This document shows positions 35,616-45,025 of a DNA stretch of 64,000 nucleotides, in pieces. Location: assembly GCF_051650185.1 (NCBI RefSeq), contig NZ_JBOFIN010000140.1, positions 1 to 64,000 of the forward strand, in the 5' to 3' direction. Origin of the DNA: Scandinavium sp051650185. GTDB taxonomy: Bacteria > Pseudomonadota > Gammaproteobacteria > Enterobacterales > Enterobacteriaceae. The notes beneath the pieces are model-generated. The model was not told the DNA's origin, did not search any database, and saw only the letters and a list, made by a program, of their open reading frames with translations. The translations under genes were made by a program, and so were the position numbers. Every line of letters starts with the position of its first letter. Positions within the stretch are counted from its first letter, which is position 1.

Positions 35616-38600
35616 TTAAGCCTGATTGAAGCGAAAAATGGGGGCCAGATAACGTTCGGCCTGCGCAATGATTGCTTCGTAAGTTTCCGGTTCCAGGGTA
35701 CGCCATAAGCGCTGATACCACACATCGGCCCCTTCGCCATTCACCATCATTCCGCCTTCCCAGGCTTGTATAAACTTGCCACGAGCTTTTTGCTGCGTCT
35801 CTTCATCCCATAAAATGACATTATTTTCGGCGTCGTAACAGGCCTTCAGCCATGCACCTCCGCTTTCGGGCAAAAACAGCAGCGGTTGAGACATGCCCTC
35901 CCGGTAGCCTTTCACCAACTCAGCCAGATAGTGCAATGCTTCCTGTGCTGAAAGCGGTGGGAAACGCCACTCGCCTTCTTTACGAAGAAACAGCCTGCTC
36001 TCGCCTGTTCCGCCACTCGCACAGTAGACAAGATGCTCCAGCCAAAGTTGCATTCCCTGCGAGACGTTCTGTAAAGACGGGCGCCAGCGTAACAGACCGT
36101 CCGACTGTACCTGCGGTAACCATCCGGTAATGTTGACGCCGTCACAGTGCAAATCGATTTCCAGACTTTTCGCGGGCTGCCGACAGGCATTAACCCTGTC
36201 GGCCAGCGCCTGCATCTCCTGACGCTGGCTCTCCCAGGCTATTTCGCCAAATGCGCCGTAGGGCAGTTCACCGGCAGCACGGAATCGCCTGAACATCAGG
36301 CCTGCATCCTGTTCATCCACCAGCGTATTGACCAGTTGCTGGTTCAGCTGATAGCGGGTCACCCCTTCCAGGGTGAAGGGTTCCGTTTCGGGGATCTCAT
36401 TCTCTTCGGTGCGGAAATTCACCTGCAAGCGCAGCTGGAAAAAGGCCCGTACCGGATGCAGCCAGAAGCGCTGGAGTTGCTCAAAGGGCAAGGATTCAAT
36501 CGCTAACGGTGGCAAAGGCTGGATAAACTCACTGTGCGCTTCGCCCTGCTGACTCGCAGCCGCCAGCCACTCATGGGCGTAGCTTTGGCTTTCCGTTGGC
36601 TGGAAATTGGCGGCATCAAACGGCATGCGAGTGTGCAATTGCATGATGTGCTGTTTGACCTTTTGCTCGCTTTTATCGCAGTTCAATGCCTCGTCGCCGC
36701 TCAGACAATGGCTCTGACCAATGTAGTCGACCAGTTCCTGAACCAGCACCGACGGATAACGCTCGCTGTTGTCCTGAATCGATCGGCCGATATAGCTGAT
36801 ATAGAGTTTTTGTTCGGCGGACATCAGCGCTTCCAGGAACAGATAGCGGTCATCATCACGACGGCTACGGTCGCCGCGAACCGGTTTCTGGCTCATCAAA
36901 TCGAAACCAAGCGGAACAAGCGCACGCGGGTAAATGCCGTCATTCATCCCCAGCAGGCACACCACTTTGAAAGGAATCGAACGCATCGGCATCAGGGTAC
37001 AGATATTCACCGGCCCGGCGAGGAAACGCTGGCTGATGCGCTCCTGGTCAAGACGCTGCGCTAGCTCATCGCGCAGTAAAGACAGCGGAACGGTTTCGCC
37101 GTAATGCGATGCCAGCCCCTGATCGATGATTCCCTGCCACTGCTGTTCAATCAGTGCCAAGGCAGCTTCGGTGTCTGTATCCGGAAGATAAAAATCGGTG
37201 AGCATTTCCCGGCAAACGGGCAGCCAGTCAGCAAGGCTTCTCTCCTGCGCCAGCGTTTGCCGCCACTGGTTCAGTTTCATCAATAACGACGCCAGATGCC
37301 CCACCAGCTCCGCAATCAACCCACTTGATTCATCGTAAGGTAGTACGGAATGCCACTCGCCCTGCGCGCTTTCCATGGCATAGCCCAACAACATTCTCGT
37401 CAGGCCAAACTGCCACGTATGCTGCCCGGTGGCAGGCAGTTCCCACTCCCGCACATTGTCGTCATCCAGACCCCAACGGATACCCGATTCATTCACCCAC
37501 TGGCGTAAATAGCGCAACCCTTCCTCATCGATGTCGAAACGCGCCGCAATCACCGGCACGTCCAGCAATGCGAGCACATCTTCACTGGCAAAGCGACTAT
37601 CCGGCAAAGAAAGTAAGGTGATAAAGGCCTGCAAGGCGGGATGAGACTGACGGGCACGTCTGTCCGATATTGCCCACGGCACATACCGTTCACCGCTCGC
37701 GCTGCCAAACACGGCCTGAATAAAGGGGCTGTAGCTGTCGATATCCGACACCATCACAATGATGTCCCTCGGGGTGAGCTCAGGATCGGCTTCCAGCATC
37801 GCCAGCAGCCTGTCGTGCAAGACTTCCACTTCACGCTGAGGGCTATGACAAACGTGGATCGTCAGGCTGCGATCGTCAGGATCTAATGTTCGTTTACTTC
37901 TGCTGTTCGCAAACTCTTCTGCCGTCCGCCCGGCAATGGCGTGATTCTGTAGTTCGAGCACATCGTACTGCAGGTTATGCAGCAGATTGTCAGGCTCAAT
38001 ATCCACAAAGGCATCCAGCTCCTGATAGCGTTCCAGCCCGGCAAGCAGGTAGATGTAGTCCCGGCCCAGCTTGCCCCACGAAGCCAGCATCGGGTTACCG
38101 ATATCCTGTTCGCCTTCGGCATTAAAGAGAGCAGGTGCTTGTTGTGCATCACGAAACAGCGGTAATTCACGCTGTTCCCGATGATGTCGGCGCTGACGTG
38201 CCATCAGTTTTGCCAGAAAAGCCGGATCTTTGATGTCGCCCCAGTAATAACGGCAAGGATTGGTGAAGAGGACATAGACATCAACGTGTTTGCCTAATGC
38301 CTGCAAAGCCTGAAGATACACAGGAGGAAGCGCCGAAATCCCACAAATAAAGACACGAGACGGTAGCCCGGTCGGGGGTTGGTCGCTATTTTCCAGCGCC
38401 GAAATAAAACGCTGATAGAGGTTGGCACGGTGCCAGAGCGGCTGACCCAGTGCGGCAGTATGCTCCACCAGCGCTTTCCATAAAGGAGCCTGCCATAGCT
38501 GCGCATCGTCGATGCCATCAACAAGCTGATCGGCTTCCCAGCGAGTCAGCCATTCTGGACGATAAACCAGATATTGATCGTAAAGATCCGCCACTCGCGA

Positions 38601-38984
38601 TGCCAGCTGGAAGAGCTTGCGTTTATCGCTGTCTTCCACCAGATAGTGACGAAGTGGGGCGAACGCCTCAAGCTCAAGCATGTCGGGCAACAGCGTCATC
38701 AGCTTCCAGCTCATGCTTTGCTTGTTGAAGGCGCTTTGCTCAGGGATATCAGGCAGAACGCGCACAAACATGTCCCAGATGAAGCTCGCCGGGAGAGGGA
38801 AATCGATATTCGCCGCGATGCCAAAACGTTTTGACAGCGTCATCTGCAGCCATTGCGCCATCCCGGTACTCTGTACCAGCACCATTTCAGGCTCGAAAGG
38901 GTCGCTGAGCCGATCCTGCTCAACAATAAACTCCATCAATGTTTCCAGCACATCCAGACGGTTGGAGTGGTAGACCCGTAACAT
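35616..38984 (-). CDS. recC: exodeoxyribonuclease V subunit gamma, RecC
   Basis: RecC holds the RecBCD complex together, splits the DNA strands and scans for Chi. The 1122 residues equal E. coli RecC. The inactive helicase-like N-terminal domains begin MLRVYHSNRLDVLETLM and include LVQSTGMAQWLQM; NICTLMPMRSIPFKVVCLLGMNDG and the GDRSRRDDDRYLFLEAL motif are strongly conserved. The C-terminal PD-(D/E)XK-like domain lacks nuclease residues. It is 29 bp after ppdC and 126 bp before ptrA. Confidence 0.98.
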   Translation of the reverse strand: MLRVYHSNRLDVLETLMEFIVEQDRLSDPFEPEMVLVQSTGMAQWLQMTLSKRFGIAANIDFPLPASFIWDMFVRVLPDIPEQSAFNKQSMSWKLMTLLPDMLELEAFAPLRHYLVEDSDKRKLFQLASRVADLYDQYLVYRPEWLTRWEADQLVDGIDDAQLWQAPLWKALVEHTAALGQPLWHRANLYQRFISALENSDQPPTGLPSRVFICGISALPPVYLQALQALGKHVDVYVLFTNPCRYYWGDIKDPAFLAKLMARQRRHHREQRELPLFRDAQQAPALFNAEGEQDIGNPMLASWGKLGRDYIYLLAGLERYQELDAFVDIEPDNLLHNLQYDVLELQNHAIAGRTAEEFANSRSKRTLDPDDRSLTIHVCHSPQREVEVLHDRLLAMLEADPELTPRDIIVMVSDIDSYSPFIQAVFGSASGERYVPWAISDRRARQSHPALQAFITLLSLPDSRFASEDVLALLDVPVIAARFDIDEEGLRYLRQWVNESGIRWGLDDDNVREWELPATGQHTWQFGLTRMLLGYAMESAQGEWHSVLPYDESSGLIAELVGHLASLLMKLNQWRQTLAQERSLADWLPVCREMLTDFYLPDTDTEAALALIEQQWQGIIDQGLASHYGETVPLSLLRDELAQRLDQERISQRFLAGPVNICTLMPMRSIPFKVVCLLGMNDGIYPRALVPLGFDLMSQKPVRGDRSRRDDDRYLFLEALMSAEQKLYISYIGRSIQDNSERYPSVLVQELVDYIGQSHCLSGDEALNCDKSEQKVKQHIMQLHTRMPFDAANFQPTESQSYAHEWLAAASQQGEAHSEFIQPLPPLAIESLPFEQLQRFWLHPVRAFFQLRLQVNFRTEENEIPETEPFTLEGVTRYQLNQQLVNTLVDEQDAGLMFRRFRAAGELPYGAFGEIAWESQRQEMQALADRVNACRQPAKSLEIDLHCDGVNITGWLPQVQSDGLLRWRPSLQNVSQGMQLWLEHLVYCASGGTGESRLFLRKEGEWRFPPLSAQEALHYLAELVKGYREGMSQPLLFLPESGGAWLKACYDAENNVILWDEETQQKARGKFIQAWEGGMMVNGEGADVWYQRLWRTLEPETYEAIIAQAERYLAPIFRFNQA

Positions 38985-39013
38985 ATTCGCTCCTGACGCT
39001 CGCGGTTAAGCCA

Positions 39014-39334
39014 TTAACGGTGTGGGCAATGCAGACGGGACATTTTCCCCTGTCGGCCCAATGGCGTGGTGATCGTGACTGAGATGCTGACACATCTTTG
39101 GTAACTTGTCTGCACACGGTTGGCCTGCCAGTTTTCACCTGGAGGTGTGCTTTGCCGCTGTGTTTGCCGCCATGCTTCGCGCCAGAGCTGTCGGTAATGA
39201 TTAAGCTGCGCATCCCCGTTGGCGATATGGCTGAGTCCACCGGTAAGCGCAGTGACCACCATAATCATTAGCACCACACTAAGCAGCACTTCCGGCAGGC
39301 TAAAGCCTTGCTCACGATTTAAGGAAGCAGGCAT
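39014..39334 (-). CDS. ppdC: type IV minor pilin-like protein PpdC
   Basis: This 106-residue protein has a class III (prepilin) leader, MPASLNREQG/FSLPEVLLSVVLMIMVVTAL, with the G/F cleavage site and Glu5 of the mature chain. It belongs to the minor-pseudopilin cluster known in E. coli as ppdA-ppdB-ygdB-ppdC. It overlaps the ygdB 3' end by 16 bases and precedes recC. These pilins prime assembly of type IV pili or type II secretion pseudopili. Confidence 0.92.
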   Translation of the reverse strand: MPASLNREQGFSLPEVLLSVVLMIMVVTALTGGLSHIANGDAQLNHYRQLWREAWRQTQRQSTPPGENWQANRVQTSYQRCVSISVTITTPLGRQGKMSRLHCPHR

Positions 39335-39726
39335 TGTGCTGCGTCCTTCCGTGGGCAGAAATCACTCCAGCCGTGGCTATCAAACTGAAGAGCGTTGTTA
39401 GCTAAAACCCCTGTTCGCCAACGAAACTGCTCGCCGCTGTTAGCCATCAAAAGTACCGTGTCATCTTCAAAAACTCGCAAACAAACACGCCCTTTATAAA
39501 TAGCCGGTTGCACACATTGCTCCTCCTGGCCCAACGTCCAGGAATTAACGCCTCCCCACTCCAGTAAAGAATCTGCGTTGGCGCTCTCCTGCAATGCGGT
39601 CATTTCTATGCTGGCTTGCGAGAGCAACGCCTGATGCTGAGCACCCAGCCCCTGCAATGTCAGGCTGCCGAGCACCAACATCAGCAGTACCAGCAGCAAA
39701 GAGGACATACCTTGCTCATTCTTCAC
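39319..39726 (-). CDS. ygdB: prepilin-like protein YgdB (DUF2509)
   Basis: The 135-residue protein begins MKNEQGMSSLLLVLLMLVLGSL, a prepilin-like leader with G/M cleavage, but lacks the canonical Glu5. This resembles PilX/GspK-type minor pilins. The C-terminal part contains GRVCLRVF and an FCPRKDAAQCLLP tail with paired cysteines. It overlaps ppdB by four bases and ppdC by 16, so the genes are coupled. Confidence 0.9.
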   Translation of the reverse strand: MKNEQGMSSLLLVLLMLVLGSLTLQGLGAQHQALLSQASIEMTALQESANADSLLEWGGVNSWTLGQEEQCVQPAIYKGRVCLRVFEDDTVLLMANSGEQFRWRTGVLANNALQFDSHGWSDFCPRKDAAQCLLP

Positions 39727-40280
39727 AGATTATGCCCTGTCACGCTGTAGCTGGCGGAGACCTGAGTTTCCGGGCGCGATTTCAAATGCCCTTGCAGGTT
39801 CACCGTAAACTCAGGTGGAAACCCGTTGCTGTCGTGCCGGATGATGCTGAAGTCGTCGATCAGCATAAAATCAGGGTCCGTCATTTTCTCCCATCCTTTT
39901 CCCGTGCAGTTTGTTGCCCCGCGAAGCGTTTCAATTGCACCATTTTGCAGCCTGATGCCGGTCACTTCAGCCGTGTTGGCAGGTGTGTCTTCCCACCTGC
40001 CGTTCAGGTTGCTGTCCCAGCGAGAGAGCAGGCAATGGGGTTCAAGTTCAAGCCCTTCTCCGACGCAGGTTCCCCGGCAAAAGCCTGCTCGCTGGATCAG
40101 GCGAGAAATTGTAAACATGCGCTGCCAGATTTCCTCGTTCAGCGCCTGACGCTGAGTTTGTTTTATCGCCATCATTTGTAATGCTGGCAAAAAACGCGCA
40201 GTAGAAAGAAGGAGTACGCTGCTGATCGCCATCGCGATGAGCACCTCCACCAGCGAAAACCCCTGTTGATTTACTGACAC
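39723..40280 (-). CDS. ppdB: type IV minor pilin-like protein PpdB
   Basis: The 185-residue protein (187 in E. coli) has the leader MSVNQQG/FSLVEVLIAMAISSVLLLSTARFLP with Glu5, typical of prepilin peptidase substrates of the PilW/GspJ type. Several cysteines (RAGFCRGTC, EPHCLLSRW) may form disulfides in the periplasm. It overlaps ppdA by ten bases and ygdB by four. Confidence 0.92.
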   Translation of the reverse strand: MSVNQQGFSLVEVLIAMAISSVLLLSTARFLPALQMMAIKQTQRQALNEEIWQRMFTISRLIQRAGFCRGTCVGEGLELEPHCLLSRWDSNLNGRWEDTPANTAEVTGIRLQNGAIETLRGATNCTGKGWEKMTDPDFMLIDDFSIIRHDSNGFPPEFTVNLQGHLKSRPETQVSASYSVTGHNL

Positions 40281-40741
40281 GTGATGTCACTCCCGTCCCT
40301 GCATAAGCGGACTCGTCCCCAGTTAGAGATAACTATTTTCCAGCTGGTCTCTCCGCTTTTAAGCGTGATGTGTCCCGGCCAGGCAGTATTGCGTAAGCCG
40401 TAAAACGCCAACGACGGAGTCAGTTCACTGATCACCACTTCAGGCCACTGCGGACGAAGCACGAAAAGATGTTCAGCGGTGCAATCCGCTGTGCCTTCGT
40501 CTGCCGCATTCAGGCACCAGCTTGTGCCGTGGCTTTCTTTTCGCGGCAGACGATCGCGGTTATGCCAGTTTGCGTCGTTTCGCAACATCACCAGATAGTC
40601 CCTGACCTGCGAAGCCGTTTGCCAAAGCCGCTGTTGCTGCTGCCAGCGCTGCCAGCCATAAAGCCCGCCTGCGCTTAGGATCATCACCAGTGAGATCGCG
40701 ACCAGCATTTCAATGAGGGTATAACCCTGTTCTCGTTTCAT
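40271..40741 (-). CDS. ppdA: type IV minor pilin-like protein PpdA
   Basis: I start at MKREQGYTLIEMLVAISLVM, ten codons inside the longest frame, because this places the prepilin cleavage G/Y and Glu5 next to the hydrophobic helix and gives 156 residues as in E. coli. A GspH/PilH-type globular part follows, ending GRVRLCRDGSDITCQ. It is first in the leftward run ppdA-ppdB-ygdB-ppdC-recC. Confidence 0.92.
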   Translation of the reverse strand: MKREQGYTLIEMLVAISLVMILSAGGLYGWQRWQQQQRLWQTASQVRDYLVMLRNDANWHNRDRLPRKESHGTSWCLNAADEGTADCTAEHLFVLRPQWPEVVISELTPSLAFYGLRNTAWPGHITLKSGETSWKIVISNWGRVRLCRDGSDITCQ

Positions 40742-40862
40742 GGGCGAACTATGTCGCTTAAGAAAAGACAATGCGAACAGGAAATCAAAACGTTACGAGG
40801 AGGATTCAGCAGAAACGGCGCGAGTTGCAGGCCGTTGCATTAACAGAGGAAGCGCGCTTCAG

Positions 40863-40892
40863 AAAAAACAAAACCGGCCATTGGCCGGTTTG
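40863..40892 (-). terminator. thyA terminator
   Basis: AACCGGCCA and TGGCCGGTT form a near-perfect GC-rich stem, and on the minus strand the hairpin is followed by TTGTTTTTT. It begins about 17 bases after the thyA stop. Confidence 0.87.
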
Positions 40893-40909
40893 GAGAAGCG
40901 TGACTCAGA

Positions 40910-41704
40910 TTAGATAGCCACTGGTGCTTTGATGCCCGGATGCGGGTCATAGCCTTCGATTTCAAAGTCATCAAACTGGTAGTCAAAGATAGACGCCGGT
41001 TTACGTTTGATAATCAGCTTTGGCAGTGCTCGCGGCTCGCGGGTCAGCTGCAGGTGAGTCTGTTCCATGTGGTTGTTGTAGAGGTGCGTATCGCCCCCCG
41101 TCCAGACAAAATCACCGACTTGCAGGTCACACTGCTGCGCCATCATGTGCACCAGTAATGCGTAGCTGGCGATATTGAACGGCAGGCCGAGGAACACGTC
41201 GCAGGAACGCTGATACAGCTGGCAGGAGAGCTTACCATCTGCCACATAGAACTGGAAAAACGCGTGGCACGGCGCCAGCGCCATTTTATCCAGTTCGCCC
41301 ACGTTCCAGGCAGAAACGATGATGCGGCGTGAATCCGGATCGTTTTTCAGCTGGTTCATGACAGTGGTGATTTGATCGATGTGACGACCATCCGGAGTCG
41401 GCCACGCGCGCCACTGCTTGCCGTAAACCGGCCCAAGATTACCCTGCTCGTCTGCCCATTCATCCCAAATGGAGACATTGTTTTCATGCAGGTAAGCCAC
41501 GTTAGTGTCGCCTTTCAGGAACCACAGCAGCTCATGAATGATTGAACGCAGATGGCAGCGCTTGGTCGTCACCAGCGGGAAACCTTCCTGCAGGTTAAAA
41601 CGCATCTGGTGGCCGAAAATCGACAGCGTGCCGGTGCCGGTGCGGTCATTTTTTTGGGCGCCTTCATCAAGCACCTTTTGCATCAAATCAAGATACTGTT
41701 TCAT
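40910..41704 (-). CDS. thyA: thymidylate synthase
   Basis: ThyA converts dUMP to dTMP with methylene-tetrahydrofolate. The 264 residues match E. coli. The catalytic nucleophile is Cys146 (ALAPCHAFFQFYV), with Arg21 (KNDRTGTGTLSIFG), the RRIIVSAWN motif and C-terminal PVAI. The start is six bases after the lgt stop, an operon order conserved in enterobacteria. Translation of thyA in E. coli is coupled to lgt transcription. Confidence 0.98.
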   Translation of the reverse strand: MKQYLDLMQKVLDEGAQKNDRTGTGTLSIFGHQMRFNLQEGFPLVTTKRCHLRSIIHELLWFLKGDTNVAYLHENNVSIWDEWADEQGNLGPVYGKQWRAWPTPDGRHIDQITTVMNQLKNDPDSRRIIVSAWNVGELDKMALAPCHAFFQFYVADGKLSCQLYQRSCDVFLGLPFNIASYALLVHMMAQQCDLQVGDFVWTGGDTHLYNNHMEQTHLQLTREPRALPKLIIKRKPASIFDYQFDDFEIEGYDPHPGIKAPVAI

Positions 41705-41710
41705 GGTTCC

Positions 41711-42583
41711 TCAGGAGACTTGTTGCTGCGGGCGACGATAAGCCCAAACCATCATGATAATACCCGCGAGCACCATCGGAATGGACAGGATTTGCCCCAT
41801 GCTGATGTACTGCACCCACGCGCCGGTGAACTGCGCATCTGGCTGGCGGAAAAACTCAACGATGATGCGGAATAAGCCGTAGCCAATCAGGAACAGCCCT
41901 GATACCGAGCCAGTCGGACGCGGTTTGCGGATAAACAAATTAAGGATGATAAACAGCACGACGCCTTCAAGTGCCAGCTCATAGAGCTGCGAGGCATGAC
42001 GCGGCAGCACGCCGTATTGATCAAACAGAGACTGCCATTCCGGGTGCGATGGCAGCAGCGCCAGGTCTTCCGCACGGGAGCCCGGGAACAGCATGGAGAA
42101 GCGGAAGCTCGGATCAACGCGGCCCCACAGCTCACCGTTGATAAAGTTGCCCAGACGCCCGCAGCCCAGACCAAATGGGATAAGTGGCGCGATGAAATCG
42201 GCTACCTGGAAGAAGGTGCGCTTGGTGCGTTTTGCGAAGACGACCATCACCACGATCACGCCAATCAGGCCGCCGTGGAAGGACATTCCACCGTCCCAGA
42301 CGCGGAACAGGTAGAGCGGGTCTTGCAGGAAAACAGGCATGTTGTAAAACAGGACATAGCCAATACGGCCGCCGAGGAAGACCCCGAGGAAGCCTGCATA
42401 CAGCAAGTTTTCGACTTCGTTTTTCGTCCAGCCGCTGCCGGGACGATTTGCCCTGCGCGTTGCCAGCCACATGGCGAACACAAAGCCCACCAGGTACATC
42501 AAGCCATACCAGTGAAGCGCAACCGGTCCGATGGAGAAAATCACCGGATCGAAGTCCGGGAAATGCAGATACCCACTGTTCAT
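41711..42583 (-). CDS. lgt: prolipoprotein diacylglyceryl transferase
   Basis: Lgt attaches diacylglycerol from phosphatidylglycerol to the lipobox cysteine of prolipoproteins, the first step for MltA, YgdI and YgdR in this window. The 290 residues form seven membrane segments. The Lgt signature GCGRLGNFINGELWGR is intact, and the conserved GMSFHGGLIG carries His103-type residues. It is upstream of thyA and downstream of ptsP after a 183-bp gap that has its own hairpin. Confidence 0.97.
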   Translation of the reverse strand: MNSGYLHFPDFDPVIFSIGPVALHWYGLMYLVGFVFAMWLATRRANRPGSGWTKNEVENLLYAGFLGVFLGGRIGYVLFYNMPVFLQDPLYLFRVWDGGMSFHGGLIGVIVVMVVFAKRTKRTFFQVADFIAPLIPFGLGCGRLGNFINGELWGRVDPSFRFSMLFPGSRAEDLALLPSHPEWQSLFDQYGVLPRHASQLYELALEGVVLFIILNLFIRKPRPTGSVSGLFLIGYGLFRIIVEFFRQPDAQFTGAWVQYISMGQILSIPMVLAGIIMMVWAYRRPQQQVS

Positions 42584-42734
42584 CTGTCACCACAAATACT
42601 TGTTATTCCGCTGAAAGTGGTCAGCGGTAGCGATCAGCAGCCAAACGGCTACTCCAAAGTGGCGAATGATAGCATAAGCCGGGAAAGGGTGAGGCGAGGA
42701 AAGATGTAAAAGATCTGTATAGCTAAATGTAAGA

Positions 42735-42758
42735 ACCCTCTTCTTTGATGAAGAGGGT
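42735..42758 (-). terminator. hairpin after ptsP
   Basis: ACCCTCTTC (42735-42743) and GAAGAGGGT (42750-42758) form a perfect 9-bp stem nine bases after the ptsP stop. The minus-strand tail TCTTACATTT is only moderately T-rich. Confidence 0.65.
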
Positions 42759-42766
42759 CTTCGGGA

Positions 42767-45013
42767 TTAGCGGCCGCCGCGAATTAAACCACCCAGCCCA
42801 CGGCGTTCCATAAATGCGGCCACCTGATGGCGCACTTCCGTGGTGAGCTGGGCTTCGAGACTGCGCTGGGCCAGATTCTGCGCATCTGCCAGTTCGATGT
42901 TGCGAAGCATGTATTTCACGCGAGCCACAGAGCGCCCGTTCATGGAAAGGTGGCGGAACCCAAGGCCAATCAGAATGGTGACGCACATCGGATCGCCTGC
43001 CATTTCACCGCACACTCGCAGATCGATGCCGTTGCGTTCGGCATCTTGCGCAATCATCGACAGCGCGCGCAACAGCGCCGGATGGAGGCTGTCGTAGATG
43101 CTCGCCACGCGCGTGTTGTTGCGATCCACCGCCAGCAGATACTGCGTTAAATCGTTAGTTCCGACAGAAATGAAATCCACCCGGCTGCTCAGGTGCGGCA
43201 TCAGGAAGACCATCGACGGCACTTCGAGCATTACGCCGATACGAGGCTTTGGAATTTCATAGCCAATCATCTCTTCCACTTCTCGCCCGGCACGTTCAAT
43301 CAGGCGTTTTGCCTCATCGATTTCATCAATGCTGGTCACCATCGGCAGCAGAATGCTGAGATTCCCTGTCGCCGCATTGGCTCGCAACATGGCGCGAACC
43401 TGGATGAGGAAAATTTCCGGCTGGTCGAGCGTGATGCGGATACCACGCCAGCCCAGGCAAGGGTTTTCTTCACTGATAGGCATGTACGGCAGTTGTTTAT
43501 CCGCACCGACATCGAGCGTTCTCAGCGTGACCGGCTTGTCGTTGAACATCTGCAACATGCCCTGATACTGGGAAACTTGCTCTTCTTCAGACGGGAAGCC
43601 GCTCTGCAGCATAAACGGAATTTCGGTACGGTACAGACCGATACCGTCGATGCGGCTCCCGAGTTTTTGCTCATGTTCCGGGCTGAGGCCCGCATTGAGC
43701 ATGACTTTAACTCGTTCACCTGTTTTCAGCTGCGCCGGACGATCCACGTCGTCTTCAGCGATGCGACTAAGCTCGTTTTCTTCGCTGATAAGGCGCTGAT
43801 ATTCCTGCAGCAGTACCGGCTCAGGATCGACCAACAGCTCGCCGCGATAGCCGTCCACCACCAGCATGCGGCCATGCAGGACCGAAGGCTGAATATCCGC
43901 GCCCATCACCGTCGGAATACCCAGCGCACGAACCATAATTGCGGCGTGCGAGTTGGCCGCACCGTCTCGCACCACAACGCCTGTCAGCCTGTCTTGCGGC
44001 ACTTCTGCGAGGGTGGTCGCAGAAAGCTCATCCGCCACCAGCACAAAGCGCTCGGGCCAGGCATTCGCGCCCTGAATGGAATCATCAAGATGGAAAAGCA
44101 GGCGCTGCCCAAGTGCGCGTAAATCTCCAGAGCGCTCTTTGAGATAGCCATCACTTAACGCGGCAAACTGGGCGGCGAATTTCTCAATGATGGTTTTGAC
44201 GGCCCATTCAGCAACGGAGCCTTTGTCCACTTCAGCAAACAGCTCTTTACGCAAACGGGCGTCAGAAAGCAGGTGTGAATAAAGATCGAAAATGGCCGCC
44301 GTTTCTTTCTGCGCCCCGGCTGCAAAGCGCTTGCTGTAGCGGCGAAACTCGCCCGCGGCCTCTTCCAGTGCACCTGTCAGGCGTTCGCGTTCCAGCGCGG
44401 TGTCCAGCGTGGAAGCTTCATAGACCTGCTCCATCAACGGAAGCGTGGCATCCATCCAGCCTTCAGCAATCGCCACGCCCGAGGAAGCAGGCAACGCGCG
44501 AATACGAGTCTGGCGGTACTGCCCGAACAGCGCGGTTAGCTGCGACTGGGAAAGAATGGCTGCCATCTGCGTGGCAAGCGTAACGAGGAAGGACTCTTCG
44601 CTTTCATCGTATTGACGAAGTTCCCGCTGCTGAACAACCAGCACGCCAAGCAACTGGCGACGCTGAATGATCGGCACCCCAAGGAAGGCACGGTATTTTT
44701 CTTCTTTTACAGAGGGGATGTATTTGAAACTGGGGTGTTTTTGCGCATCAGCAAGGTTGATAGGCTCCGCCAGGCGCCCCACCAGGCCCACAATACCCTC
44801 GTCGAATGCGAGCGTAATGGTACGGCCTCGTGGCTTTTTCAGCCCCCGTGTCGCCATCAGGTAGTAACAGCGCCTGTCGTGATCGGCCAGGTAAACCGAG
44901 CAGACCTCGGTTTCCATTGCCTGGCAGATATCCGTGACCAAAATATCGAGAGCCTCGTTAACACGGGGCGCACTGGCCACTTTCTCGACGATTTCTCGCA
45001 ACCGGGTGAGCAT
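42767..45013 (-). CDS. ptsP: phosphoenolpyruvate-protein phosphotransferase PtsP (enzyme I-Ntr)
   Basis: PtsP starts the nitrogen-related PTS chain, passing phosphate from PEP to NPr and EIIA-Ntr, which affects K+ uptake and envelope responses. The 748 residues match E. coli. An N-terminal GAF domain (about 1-150) senses glutamine and ketoglutarate. The EI domains follow with the phospho-histidine His356 (GAANSHAAIMVRALGIP), GVMLEVPSMVF and the active-site cysteine in DLRVCGEMAGDP. It follows rppH by 12 bp. Confidence 0.98.
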   Translation of the reverse strand: MLTRLREIVEKVASAPRVNEALDILVTDICQAMETEVCSVYLADHDRRCYYLMATRGLKKPRGRTITLAFDEGIVGLVGRLAEPINLADAQKHPSFKYIPSVKEEKYRAFLGVPIIQRRQLLGVLVVQQRELRQYDESEESFLVTLATQMAAILSQSQLTALFGQYRQTRIRALPASSGVAIAEGWMDATLPLMEQVYEASTLDTALERERLTGALEEAAGEFRRYSKRFAAGAQKETAAIFDLYSHLLSDARLRKELFAEVDKGSVAEWAVKTIIEKFAAQFAALSDGYLKERSGDLRALGQRLLFHLDDSIQGANAWPERFVLVADELSATTLAEVPQDRLTGVVVRDGAANSHAAIMVRALGIPTVMGADIQPSVLHGRMLVVDGYRGELLVDPEPVLLQEYQRLISEENELSRIAEDDVDRPAQLKTGERVKVMLNAGLSPEHEQKLGSRIDGIGLYRTEIPFMLQSGFPSEEEQVSQYQGMLQMFNDKPVTLRTLDVGADKQLPYMPISEENPCLGWRGIRITLDQPEIFLIQVRAMLRANAATGNLSILLPMVTSIDEIDEAKRLIERAGREVEEMIGYEIPKPRIGVMLEVPSMVFLMPHLSSRVDFISVGTNDLTQYLLAVDRNNTRVASIYDSLHPALLRALSMIAQDAERNGIDLRVCGEMAGDPMCVTILIGLGFRHLSMNGRSVARVKYMLRNIELADAQNLAQRSLEAQLTTEVRHQVAAFMERRGLGGLIRGGR

Positions 45014-45025
45014 AATGTGCGTGGC

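Noticed and set aside
43193..44122. Rightward 309-codon frame
   Set aside because: It is antisense to ptsP, which is fully conserved in the other strand. The frame is open because of codon bias, and there is no recognisable domain.
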